Virus record (IMG/VR): IMGVR_UViG_3300047494_000279
Coordinates: 1-26,959 of that record
DNA: 26,959 nucleotides
Strand: one strand, 5' to 3'
From: a virus
Below, piece after piece: positions 1 through 7,355 of this stretch; position 1 is the stretch's first letter, and each line of letters opens with the position of its first letter. The position numbers were made by a program, and so were the translations under genes. The notes under the pieces are model-generated. The model saw nothing but the letters and a program-made list of their open reading frames with translations. It did not search any database and was not told the DNA's origin.

Positions 1-660
1 ATGACGGAGATGCTCCCCGAACGGCTGACGCGTCTGATGCGGGAGGCCGGGTATAATCCGCGCAGCCTGTCGCTGGCCGCGTCGCTGGGCGCGACCGCGG
101 TGCGCGACATCATCGAGGGCCGGATCGCCAGCCCGCGCTACGCCACGCTGCAGGCGCTGGCGGCGGTTCTGGGCGTGCGGACCGAGGCGCTGGCCGGCGA
201 CGGCGCGCCCGTGGCGGCCGAACCGCCGCCGCCCGTCCCGTCCGCGCCGCGATCCGGCCCGGTTCAGCGCGATCTGCCGGTCTATGGGGCGGCGCAGGGC
301 GGGACCGGCGGCGCGATGCTGATCTCCACCGATACGATGCAATGGCTCGCCCGGCCGGAGCCGTTGCTGACCGTGCGCGGCGGCTATGGCGTCTATGTGG
401 TGGGCGAATCGATGAGCCCGGCCTATGAGCAGGGCGATATCGCGCTGGTCCATCCGGCGTTGCCGCCCCGGCGCGGCGCCGACGTCATCCTGATCCGCCA
501 CGACGCCGACGACGGCCGCCATGTCCTGATCAAGCGCCTGGTCGGCTGGACCGAGGATTCGTGGCGGGTCCGCCAGTACAACCCGCCGCGCGATTTCGAC
601 CTTCCCCGCGCCGAATGGCGCGAGGCCCATGCGATCGTCGGACGCTATAACGGGCGCTAA
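1..660 (+). CDS. S24-family phage repressor (HTH + LexA/CI-like peptidase domain)
   Basis: A 219-residue protein with an N-terminal helix-turn-helix-like segment (about residues 8-62) and a C-terminal S24/LexA-type domain. The peptidase serine sits in the motif GESMSP (Ser137) and the lysine of the Ser-Lys dyad in VLIKRL (Lys178). The linker at residues 70-88 is Pro/Ala-rich. Members of this family hold the lytic promoters off and are inactivated by RecA-stimulated self-cleavage. The hinge reads VYGAAQGG, so I cannot point to a textbook Ala-Gly cleavage site. The start codon is base 1 of the window, so its ribosome binding site and operators are not visible. It is the natural candidate for the prophage CI. 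It could instead be a host S24 regulator next to the prophage. Confidence 0.88.
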   Translation: MTEMLPERLTRLMREAGYNPRSLSLAASLGATAVRDIIEGRIASPRYATLQALAAVLGVRTEALAGDGAPVAAEPPPPVPSAPRSGPVQRDLPVYGAAQGGTGGAMLISTDTMQWLARPEPLLTVRGGYGVYVVGESMSPAYEQGDIALVHPALPPRRGADVILIRHDADDGRHVLIKRLVGWTEDSWRVRQYNPPRDFDLPRAEWREAHAIVGRYNGR

Positions 661-750
661 ATGGGATTTATCACATTGCGGTAACGTCGCGCCGCGTCAT
701 GAGATTGACTGCAGCCTGATAGCTGATTAATTGACCAATGATGCATTTCA

Positions 751-1011
751 ATGGGGGTGCGCGTGGCGATCTTGGTCGAGCCTTTCGTGGTCGAGGCGAT
801 CTGGGACCCGGAAGCCGGCGTTTGGGTTGCGCAGAGCCGCCAGATTATCGGACTCGTCACTGAAGCGCCGACCATGGAGGCGCTGCTTCAAAAACTTGAG
901 GACATCGTTCCGGTTCTGCTGGAGGCAAACGGCCAGGCGGTAGATCTGGACGAGGCTGCCTACGCGGTCACCTGGAAAACCCTGCAAACCGCCAAACTCC
1001 ATGTCCATTGA
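751..1011 (+). CDS. DUF1902 / HicB-like antitoxin
   Basis: An 86-residue protein with the DUF1902 pattern: an aromatic/acidic strand (VEAIWDPEAGVWVA), then S-x-x-I-x-GLVTEAPT, then an amphipathic helix ending in VPVLLEANG. DUF1902 is a small HicB-related fold, and its members are often found beside HicA toxins. The next gene is a HicA, which supports an antitoxin role: neutralising HicA and probably autoregulating the pair. The ATG at 751 has no clear Shine-Dalgarno; GTG at 757 or 763 is possible. A TTGACT hexamer at 705-710 could be a -35 box, but no good -10 accompanies it. I see no separate DNA-binding domain of the kind longer HicB proteins carry. Confidence 0.75.
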   Translation: MGVRVAILVEPFVVEAIWDPEAGVWVAQSRQIIGLVTEAPTMEALLQKLEDIVPVLLEANGQAVDLDEAAYAVTWKTLQTAKLHVH

Positions 1012-1205
1012 TAGCGGATTTTCGTCCGGACGTTGAGCGCAAGCTGAAAGAAAACGGCTGCTATTTTAAGCGCGCAGGCAAAGGCGATCATGCCTTTTGG
1101 TTTAGCCCGGTATCAACTCGATCATTTCCCGTCGATCACAAGATTCTGTCCCGGCGCACCGCAAACGCAATCATGAAGCAGGCGGGGATCGACCACAAAT
1201 TTTGA
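1008..1205 (+). CDS. hicA: HicA-family mRNA interferase toxin
   Basis: A 65-residue protein with the HicA double-stranded-RNA-binding-like pattern: an N-terminal helix, then KENGCYFKRAGKGDHAFW with the conserved histidine (His28), then PVDHKILSRRTANAIMKQAGI. HicA proteins inactivate mRNA, and the histidine in the G-(S/D)-H motif is the expected active residue. The start is a TTG at 1008 that overlaps the TGA stop of the upstream antitoxin gene, so translation is coupled. The antitoxin-first order is the reverse of the common hicA-hicB arrangement but is known. The pair probably stabilises the prophage or acts in phage defence; that role is inference. Confidence 0.8.
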   Translation: MIADFRPDVERKLKENGCYFKRAGKGDHAFWFSPVSTRSFPVDHKILSRRTANAIMKQAGIDHKF

Positions 1206-1242
1206 GGGTCGGGGAAAAATGCCATTCCCGCCAAAAAGCCGC

Positions 1243-1271
1243 TTGACAAATTAGAACAAACAAGGTACACG
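1243..1271 (+). promoter_or_regulatory. Promoter with a LexA-like SOS box ahead of the packaging genes
   Basis: A perfect -35 TTGACA at 1243-1248 is followed 17 bases later by a weak -10 (TACACG, 1266-1271). Between them lies GAAC-N7-GTAC (1254-1268), one mismatch from the alphaproteobacterial LexA operator GAAC-N7-GAAC. An operator between -35 and -10 would block RNA polymerase directly. It lies just upstream of the first packaging gene, so it could induce the structural operon after DNA damage. Whether LexA or the S24 repressor at position 1 binds it cannot be told from sequence. Confidence 0.5.
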
Positions 1272-1358
1272 TATTGCATGGTCGACGAGTTGGCGACGCC
1301 GGTGGGCGCGCTTCGGGCCATAAACATCTATCATCATCGGCGAGAGGGGGAGGCGCGC

Positions 1359-1805
1359 ATGGCGCGATCATCCACGAAGCCGCGTTCGCCCGTCGGCCCG
1401 CTCGCAGCGTCCGACGCCGAGGCGCTTGCGCAGCATCGCGAGATGCTGGCCGCGATGCGCGCGTTGGCGATGACGGTGATCGCCGGGCTGAACCGGATCG
1501 CCGCCGGGCAGGCCGAGCCCAAAGACGCCGCCCTGTTGGGCAAGTCTCGCACACTGGTCGACGGCGTCGCCACCATGTCGCTGGTCGTCACCCGGCTGGT
1601 CGATTGCGAGCGCCGGCTGACCATCTTCGCCGCCGCCGCCAAGGCCGGCCAACCCACCAAGGGGCAGCAGGAAATTGAGCGACGAATCTTCGCCGAGCTC
1701 GATCGCTTCGCTAACGCTCGAGGCGCGGCAGAGCTACATCAACGAGCTCAGCCCGACGGCGGGCAAGGGGCCGTGGAAGCCGTGGCCGCTTCGCGCCCGC
1801 CCTGA
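1359..1805 (+). CDS. Putative small terminase subunit / DNA-packaging protein
   Basis: A 148-residue mostly helical protein directly upstream of the large terminase, where small terminase genes normally sit. It has a disordered N-terminus and a helical core (about 22-100) containing GLNRIAAG, MSLVVTRLVDCERRLT and GQQEIERRIFAELDRFA. I see no confident named domain, so the call rests mainly on position. The ATG at 1359 is preferred because GGGGGAGG lies just before it. An in-frame ATG at 1278 would add 27 residues, and with the TACACG -10 it would make a nearly leaderless mRNA. The 3' end overlaps the large terminase gene by 131 bases in another frame, unusually long. The C-terminal 35 residues look less protein-like than the rest. 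Confidence 0.55.
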   Translation: MARSSTKPRSPVGPLAASDAEALAQHREMLAAMRALAMTVIAGLNRIAAGQAEPKDAALLGKSRTLVDGVATMSLVVTRLVDCERRLTIFAAAAKAGQPTKGQQEIERRIFAELDRFANARGAAELHQRAQPDGGQGAVEAVAASRPP

Positions 1806-3015
1806 GCAATTGCCGCCCGGCGGCGACTGGCTGGTCTGGCTGCTGCTCGCCGGGCGCGGCTTCGGCAAGACCCGCACCGGGGCGGAGACGGTGCGCAAGA
1901 CTTTGGCCCAGCAGGGCGCGTCGCGCGTCGCGCTGGTCGGTCCCACCGCCGCCGACGTCCGCGACGTGATGGTGGAGGGGGAGAGCGGCATCCTCGCCAC
2001 CGCGGCCCCCGATTACCGCCCGGTATGGGAGCCATCGAACCGCAAGCTGACATGGCCAGATGGCCGGCTGGCGATGTGCTATTCCGCCGACGAGCCGGAC
2101 CGGCTGCGCGGGCCGCAGCATGATTTCGCCTGGTGCGACGAGCTCGCGGCCTGGCGCTATCCGGAGGCGTGGGACATGCTGATGCTCGGCCTGCGGCTGG
2201 GCAAGCGGCCCCGTGTCGTGGTCACCACCACACCGCGGCCCAAGGCGCTGATCCGCGATCTGGTCGCCGCCAAGACCACGGTGGTGACGCGCGGATCGAC
2301 CTTCGACAACGCCAAGAATCTCGCCGAGCCTTTTCTGTCGGTGATCACCGCCAGGTATGAAGGCACGCGGCTGGGCCGGCAGGAACTCTACGCCGAGCTG
2401 CTGGAGCAGGCGGACGGCGCGCTGTGGACCCGCGCCATGGTCGAGGCGGCGCGCATTGCGCCGGCGGACAAGCCGTACCAGACCCGGGTGGTGGTCGCGA
2501 TCGACCCGGCGGTGACCGCGGGCGAGCAATCGGATGAGACCGGCATCATCGCCGCGGGCATCGGCGCCGACGGGCTGGTCTATGTCACCGATGACTGGTC
2601 CGGCCGGTTCTCGCCCGATGAATGGGCAAGGCGCGCCATCCGGCTGTTCAAGGAGCGCGAAGCCGACCGCATCGTGGGGGAGGTCAACAACGGCGGCGAC
2701 CTGATCGCGACGACGCTGCGGACCGTCGATCCCAACATCGCGTTCAAGGCGGTCACCGCCAGCCGGGGCAAGCGCACGCGCGCCGAGCCGGTCAGCGCGC
2801 TGTACGAACAGCGGCGGGTGCGCCATGTCGGCGGCTTCCCGCTGCTGGAGGATCAGATGTGCAACTGGGTTCCGGGCGGCCCGGAACGCTCGCCCGACCG
2901 GCTGGACGCGCTGGTCTGGGCGATCACCGAACTGAAACTGGAAACGCAGTCGACCGGCGCGCTGGATTTCCTGCGCGCCGTCGCCGCCGGCGTCGAGGCC
3001 GGCCGGCGAGGCTGA
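1675..3015 (+). CDS. terL: Phage terminase large subunit (TerL)
   Basis: A 446-residue DNA-packaging motor. The N-terminal ATPase has a Walker A, AGRGFGKTRTG (Lys65), and a Walker B, FAWCDEL (Asp155-Glu156), followed by VVTTTPRP, a coupling-type motif. The C-terminal RNase H-like nuclease shows VVAIDPAV (Asp277) and the late acidic residue in RLDALVWA (Asp411), both expected to bind metal. This type cuts concatemeric DNA and pumps it into the prohead through the portal. The only upstream start in this frame is a TTG at 1675 with a weak CAGGA before it, inside the preceding gene. A later start is possible, but it must precede the Walker A motif. The length is normal for alphaproteobacterial prophage and GTA terminases. 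Confidence 0.93.
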   Translation: MSDESSPSSIASLTLEARQSYINELSPTAGKGPWKPWPLRARPEQLPPGGDWLVWLLLAGRGFGKTRTGAETVRKTLAQQGASRVALVGPTAADVRDVMVEGESGILATAAPDYRPVWEPSNRKLTWPDGRLAMCYSADEPDRLRGPQHDFAWCDELAAWRYPEAWDMLMLGLRLGKRPRVVVTTTPRPKALIRDLVAAKTTVVTRGSTFDNAKNLAEPFLSVITARYEGTRLGRQELYAELLEQADGALWTRAMVEAARIAPADKPYQTRVVVAIDPAVTAGEQSDETGIIAAGIGADGLVYVTDDWSGRFSPDEWARRAIRLFKEREADRIVGEVNNGGDLIATTLRTVDPNIAFKAVTASRGKRTRAEPVSALYEQRRVRHVGGFPLLEDQMCNWVPGGPERSPDRLDALVWAITELKLETQSTGALDFLRAVAAGVEAGRRG

Positions 3016-3038
3016 GCCATAGTCACGAAAGGATCGTC

Positions 3039-3728
3039 ATGTCGAAAACCGTTTCTGCATCAGCATCAGCCCCGTCTCCCGCGATGGCGGCCTTGGCCGC
3101 GGCGCGGGGCGCGCTCGCCGCCGCCGAACGCCATGTCCGCGACGCCCGGCGGCCGATCGCCCGGCTGGAGGCTGAGATCGCGGGCGCAGCGGCGGCGGAG
3201 GCTGCGCTGGCCGAACTGGACGCCGCGGACGCGGCCGCGATGGCCGCCTGGGCCGAAACCGGCCAGGGCGCGGCGCCGGCGCCCGCGATCGAACGGCGAC
3301 GGGCGGCGGAGACGGCGCTGGCCGCCGCCCGCGCCCGGGCCGACGCGGCGCGCCGGGCGCTTCCGGCGGCGCAGGACGCCGCCGACGCGGCCGCACGGCG
3401 CCTGGGCGGGGCGCAAGCCGCCATCGCCCCGGCCGTGGCCGCGGTGTTGCGGGCGGAGGGGGCGGCGCTGTGCGACCGCTATTGGCGGGGCGCCGCCGAG
3501 CAGGAGCGTCTGCGCCGCGAGCTGGCGGCGCTGGATCAGGTGCTGATCGCCGCTTTCCCGATCGTCCACGCCGCGACCGGCCGCACGATCGTCGAATACC
3601 TGTCCCCAGACCGCATCGCCGCCCCCGCCGCCATGCGCGCCATCACCGCCGCCTGCGCCACGCTGGACCCGCCCGAAACCTGTCAACGCGCCTGGCGCGA
3701 CCGCGCCGCGACGCTGATGGCGGGGTAG
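3039..3728 (+). CDS. Alanine-rich coiled-coil phage protein of unknown function
   Basis: A 229-residue protein starting at ATG 3039 behind a good AAGGA. Residues 15-145 are extremely rich in Ala, Arg and Glu and read as long amphipathic helices, probably coiled coil. The C-terminal 80 residues are more globular (CDRYWRGAAEQERLRREL, then VEYLSPDRIAAP and a Cys-x10-Cys pair around CATLDPPETC). It follows the terminase by 23 bases in the same direction and is probably co-transcribed. I do not recognise the family. A scaffolding or packaging accessory role would fit position and composition, but that is a guess. Confidence 0.7.
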   Translation: MSKTVSASASAPSPAMAALAAARGALAAAERHVRDARRPIARLEAEIAGAAAAEAALAELDAADAAAMAAWAETGQGAAPAPAIERRRAAETALAAARARADAARRALPAAQDAADAAARRLGGAQAAIAPAVAAVLRAEGAALCDRYWRGAAEQERLRRELAALDQVLIAAFPIVHAATGRTIVEYLSPDRIAAPAAMRAITAACATLDPPETCQRAWRDRAATLMAG

Positions 3729-3918
3729 GGGTATAGGCGCCAGGTTAGTCAAATTTTGCCAAGAAGTCGTCCTCCCGGCGAAGGCCGGGAGCCATCTGTC
3801 CGCTATCTCCGCTGCTGGTCGATGGGTCCCGGCCTTCGCCGGGAGAACGATAGTGGGGTTGAAGCTTTAACATTCACTCCGGAGAAGCTTTATCCTAGCG
3901 CCTATGCGGGGTAGGGGT
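3720..3918. repeat. 13-bp direct repeat flanking the REP unit
   Basis: GCGGGGTAGGGGT occurs at 3720-3732, across the stop codon of the coiled-coil gene, and again at 3906-3918, at the 3' end of the acyltransferase gene. The two copies bracket the inverted repeat. They could mark a duplication made when the REP unit or the acyltransferase island was inserted, or they could be chance in a G-rich context. Confidence 0.55.
3773..3844. repeat. REP-like perfect inverted repeat (18-bp arms)
   Basis: TCCCGGCGAAGGCCGGGA (3773-3790) and its exact reverse complement (3827-3844) are separated by 36 bases. Each arm is itself a short hairpin (CCCGGC...GCCGGG), so the unit can fold several ways. CCCGGCGAAGGCCGGG-type palindromes are, to my knowledge, frequent intergenic repeats in sphingomonad genomes. 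It sits between the convergent ends of the 3039 gene and the acyltransferase, where it may act as a bidirectional transcript end. Confidence 0.8.
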
Positions 3919-4964
3919 TACGCGCGCGCTTCGCGGGCGGGCAGATATCTGACCGCCCGCGCGGTCAGCCAGCGCCGCGCGGGAAGTTCGATGGCGGTGT
4001 AGGTCAGATACGATGTTGCCACGACGGCGACGATCGTCGCCGACCAATAGAGCGCCATCGAATTGTAGCCGAGTTTCTGCAACAGAAACTTGGTCAGCAG
4101 CAAAATCGGGATCTGAGTCAGGTAGATCGAGTAGGAAATCTTGCCAAAGAAATATGGAATCGGCGCCGACATCAATCGCACGATCGGGGCGTCGCTGTAA
4201 ACGCAACCGCCGATGATCAGAATCATCATGGGGATGACGATGATATCCACATGAACAAGATTGGCGAGAATAATACCGCCCCCGACCGTCAGCAGCGCCG
4301 GGTTGGACCCGAACGGGCGGAGCCGGTCCCGCCAGCGATAGATCAGCATCCCGGCGCCGAATTCGGCGAGACAGCGGATCAACGGGAGCGGACTATGGCT
4401 CATGGATATGCCCAGGCTCCATTGATTTTCTTTGATTATGTAGGTTAACGCTAAGACGATCAGAATACACGTCGCGATCGCCCGTTTCGTCCCCCGGAGA
4501 GTGAGCCAGGCGAACCCCGGAAACAGGATGTTCGCCGCCCATTCGGTTGAAATCGACCAATCCGGCGGATTTATGGATGTGCCAGATGACAGGAAGATGT
4601 CCCAACGGTGAACCAAAGCCGCCTCGGTCAATACATAAAACCACCAAGGCAGTTGATATCCGGTGAGGAGCGCAACCGCGATGCTGAAACACAATAAGGC
4701 CCAATGGAGCGGGAAAAGCCGCGAGAACCGTTTTGATATGAACATCGCGTATCTGTACGGCTCGTATCTCCCCGCCATGTCCCTCCCATGCGCCGCGCCA
4801 AGAATGAAGCCGGAGAGTAAGAAAAAGAAATCTACTGCTAGGTAACCGCGATCGATTACAGGTATATTTAAATGGTCAAATCGTGACCATGCATTTAAGT
4901 GAAATAATAACACCCATATGGCGAATGTGCCGCGCAAAGATGTTAGAGATTGAATTTCTTTCAT
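3918..4964 (-). CDS. Membrane acyltransferase (acyltransferase-3 family), probable surface-polysaccharide O-acyltransferase
   Basis: A 348-residue integral membrane protein with about ten hydrophobic segments. Family-3 acyltransferase signatures are present: the N-terminal LTSLRGTFAIWVLLFHL (Arg and the catalytic-type His), then GYLAVDFFFLLSGFILG, then KRFSRLFPLHW. Members transfer acetyl or other acyl groups to sugars of O-antigen or exopolysaccharide at the inner membrane. It points against the phage genes, has its own promoter, and is clearly less GC-rich than its neighbours, the marks of a moron acquired by transfer. The divergent neighbour is a tail fibre with an esterase domain, so both may concern the same surface polymer. 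The substrate cannot be read from sequence. Confidence 0.85.
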   Translation of the reverse strand: MKEIQSLTSLRGTFAIWVLLFHLNAWSRFDHLNIPVIDRGYLAVDFFFLLSGFILGAAHGRDMAGRYEPYRYAMFISKRFSRLFPLHWALLCFSIAVALLTGYQLPWWFYVLTEAALVHRWDIFLSSGTSINPPDWSISTEWAANILFPGFAWLTLRGTKRAIATCILIVLALTYIIKENQWSLGISMSHSPLPLIRCLAEFGAGMLIYRWRDRLRPFGSNPALLTVGGGIILANLVHVDIIVIPMMILIIGGCVYSDAPIVRLMSAPIPYFFGKISYSIYLTQIPILLLTKFLLQKLGYNSMALYWSATIVAVVATSYLTYTAIELPARRWLTARAVRYLPAREARA

Positions 4965-4992
4965 AGGGAAACCTACTCCGCTAACTTATTAT

Positions 4993-5021
4993 ATTATAGA
5001 GCTTTCTTGAATTTTTGTAAA
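4993..5021 (-). promoter_or_regulatory. Strong sigma70-type promoter of the acyltransferase
   Basis: On the minus strand TTTACA (5016-5021), a 17-base spacer and a perfect TATAAT (4993-4998) are followed by the acyltransferase ATG at 4964, giving a leader of about 22 bases containing GGAG. The box quality and spacing suggest expression in the lysogen, independent of the phage lytic programme. Confidence 0.75.
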
Positions 5022-5044
5022 TCGAAATTGCAGGACGCATCGCC

Positions 5045-7345
5045 ATGACAATCGTCTATTCGCAGAATTTCGAATTGACCTCGGTAGGTTCGCTTCCGTC
5101 CGGCTGGACCGATATCGTCGGGTCCGCCTTGGTCACTGCGTCAAACTCCGTCTCAGGCTCGAACGCGCTGACATTGGGCGCTTCGGACGGCAACATCGTT
5201 TTGTGCAAATCGGCGACGGCGCTCGCCGACATGGAGGTGCGCTACGATGTCAATTATCAGGCCTATTTCATCGGCGTCGTTCTGCGCGCAGCGTCCGACA
5301 ACTCGTCCAATTATACGCTGATCCCATCGACAGGTGGTCTTGGCGTCTGGAACGTCTATAAACGCGTCTCCGGGACATACACGCAGATCGGATCGATTTC
5401 TGGAATCACACTGGGAACGGTCGGCGTGGGCGGGCTGTTCAGCGTGCGGGCCAGGATCCAGGGATCGACGATATATTTCAAGTTGTGGTCATACGGGACC
5501 ACCGAGCCGGCCTCGTGGAGCGGGACGATCACTGATTCCGCGGTGACCGCGGCAGGATTCTTTGGATTCTACAACAATTCGAGTGGTGCGGGGAACGCTA
5601 CCATCGACAACGTCACACTAGACAACTTGGTCGTCGGCTCGCTGACCGCCGGAACCTCATCGTTGTCTGGCGTCAGCTCGACCGCGGCGACGATTACGAA
5701 TACCGGCGCATCGGGCGGAACTGCGCCGTATTCTTATCAATGGTACCGTTCGACTTCTTCCGGATTCACCCCGGGATCGGGAACTATCGTTTTCGGTGCA
5801 ACAAGCCTGACGCTGAACGATAGCGGGCTCGCCTCATTGACGACCTATTACTACGTGCTGATCGCGACCGATAGCGCCAGCGCAACAGCGGCGGCGGCGC
5901 AGCTGGCGGTGACGACATCAGCGCCCGCGTCACTTGCCAACGGAGCACTGACCGCCTCCAGCGTCGGATCGACAACCGCGATGGTGATGGTTGCGGGCGC
6001 GTCGGGCGGAACCTCGCCCTACTCGTATCAATGGTATCGATCAACCACGTCCGGGTTCACGCCAAGTTCGGGAAACCTCGTCTCCGGCGGAACGGCGACA
6101 GTCCTAAACGACAGCGGGCTGAACCCATCAACCACCTATTATTACAAGAATGTTGCGACCGATCACGTAGGCGCGACCTCGATCTCTGCGCAGCTTGTGG
6201 TGACGACGTCGGCCAGCCAGACGAACATTACGGTGACAAACGCGGCGCTTTTTTGGTCGCCAGGAAATTGGGACCATCTGATCGCGGGTGCATTCGGCGT
6301 CGTGATCGACACGATGCAGGCTACAGCTCCGGGCGCATATATGAAATTCTGCTGCACTGGAACTGTCAACCTGTCGATCGGGCTAGACACATCGACCTTG
6401 GGTTTGTTCCCATCGGGAGATTTTCCGATCTTGCGCTACTCGATCGACAGCGCATCCTTCGTTGATGTTCAGCTTACCGCCGGACAGACAACACTCTTGC
6501 TGTCTTCGGCGCTGGCCAGCGGCACAACCCATTCGGTCGAAGTTTATTATTTGATGGCCACGCTGACGGAGGGCGATTCCTGGGGATCGAGCGGCGTCAG
6601 TCCGACCAACGTCGTGAGGATCAATGGGATCGCGATCGACAGCGGCGGTTCGGTATCTGCGCCGACCCTGCGGCCCAAGCGGATGCTGGTGTTCAGCGAC
6701 TCGATCGGGGAAGGCGAGCATGTCTTCGTAAGCGGGGCGAACGACTCGACCCAGGCGTTTCCGGCGCTCGTTGCCCTGGCGCTGGCAGCGGAGGTCGGCC
6801 AAATCTGCTACGGTGGCCATGGATGGCGGGCGACGGCGTCAGGCAACGTTCCAGGGCTGACGATTTCCTATCAATATCTCAGTGTCGGCAGGTCGCGCAA
6901 TTTTTCGAGCCTCGATTATGTAATTATCGTTGAAGGCGGCAACGACGCGCGCGCCGGAACGGCAGGCGCAACGATCCAATCCGACTGTCAGACGGTGTTG
7001 ACCGCGTTACGCGCCGCGTGCGGATCGGCGACGAAACTGATCGTCGCTGTCGAATGTATGGGGTCATACTCCGCCAATCTCTCGGCGGCCGTCACCGCCT
7101 ACAAGGCAGCGTCAGGCGATAACGAAGTCTTTTTCACCGATGTCTCCGGCCTGTTTCCTGCCGGAGTCTTCAGCCTAACCTTCGGCGTGTCGACGCAATG
7201 GACTTATGACGGCGTTCACCCGCTCGTCTATGGCCAGGGGCGGTTTTCGGCGGCTTTGGCGTCTGGAATTGAGGCTGCGATCAATTCCGGTTCCGGCCCC
7301 TCAACAATCGCCGGGTATAGCCGGGCGCGGGTTTCGAATGAATGA
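5045..7345 (+). CDS. Tail fibre / receptor-binding protein with C-terminal SGNH (GDSL-like) esterase domain
   Basis: A 766-residue modular protein. Residues 1-195 look like a concanavalin/LamG-type beta sandwich (YSQNFELTSVGSLPSGW start). Residues 199-292 and 297-391 are two tandem FN3/Ig-like repeats, each with GGT(A/S)PYSYQWYRST and a TYYY strand. Residues 395-545 form another beta-rich segment. Residues 548-750 are an SGNH hydrolase with all four blocks: FSDSIGEG (Ser553), the Gly block YGGHGW (590-593), GGNDA (Asn633) and DGVHP (Asp722, His725). Such domains in fibres usually deacylate surface glycans during adsorption. AGGA precedes the ATG. It lies between the terminase and portal genes rather than at the tail-gene end, beside a divergent acyltransferase, and its GC is lower than the phage core. 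Confidence 0.82.
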   Translation: MTIVYSQNFELTSVGSLPSGWTDIVGSALVTASNSVSGSNALTLGASDGNIVLCKSATALADMEVRYDVNYQAYFIGVVLRAASDNSSNYTLIPSTGGLGVWNVYKRVSGTYTQIGSISGITLGTVGVGGLFSVRARIQGSTIYFKLWSYGTTEPASWSGTITDSAVTAAGFFGFYNNSSGAGNATIDNVTLDNLVVGSLTAGTSSLSGVSSTAATITNTGASGGTAPYSYQWYRSTSSGFTPGSGTIVFGATSLTLNDSGLASLTTYYYVLIATDSASATAAAAQLAVTTSAPASLANGALTASSVGSTTAMVMVAGASGGTSPYSYQWYRSTTSGFTPSSGNLVSGGTATVLNDSGLNPSTTYYYKNVATDHVGATSISAQLVVTTSASQTNITVTNAALFWSPGNWDHLIAGAFGVVIDTMQATAPGAYMKFCCTGTVNLSIGLDTSTLGLFPSGDFPILRYSIDSASFVDVQLTAGQTTLLLSSALASGTTHSVEVYYLMATLTEGDSWGSSGVSPTNVVRINGIAIDSGGSVSAPTLRPKRMLVFSDSIGEGEHVFVSGANDSTQAFPALVALALAAEVGQICYGGHGWRATASGNVPGLTISYQYLSVGRSRNFSSLDYVIIVEGGNDARAGTAGATIQSDCQTVLTALRAACGSATKLIVAVECMGSYSANLSAAVTAYKAASGDNEVFFTDVSGLFPAGVFSLTFGVSTQWTYDGVHPLVYGQGRFSAALASGIEAAINSGSGPSTIAGYSRARVSNE

Positions 7346-7355
7346 GGGGGTGGCG

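Noticed and set aside
1711-2826. Long minus-strand open frame opposite the large terminase
   Set aside because: It is a shadow frame in very GC-rich DNA: composition is Arg/Pro/His-rich and low in protein-like pattern, while the plus strand has clear Walker motifs.
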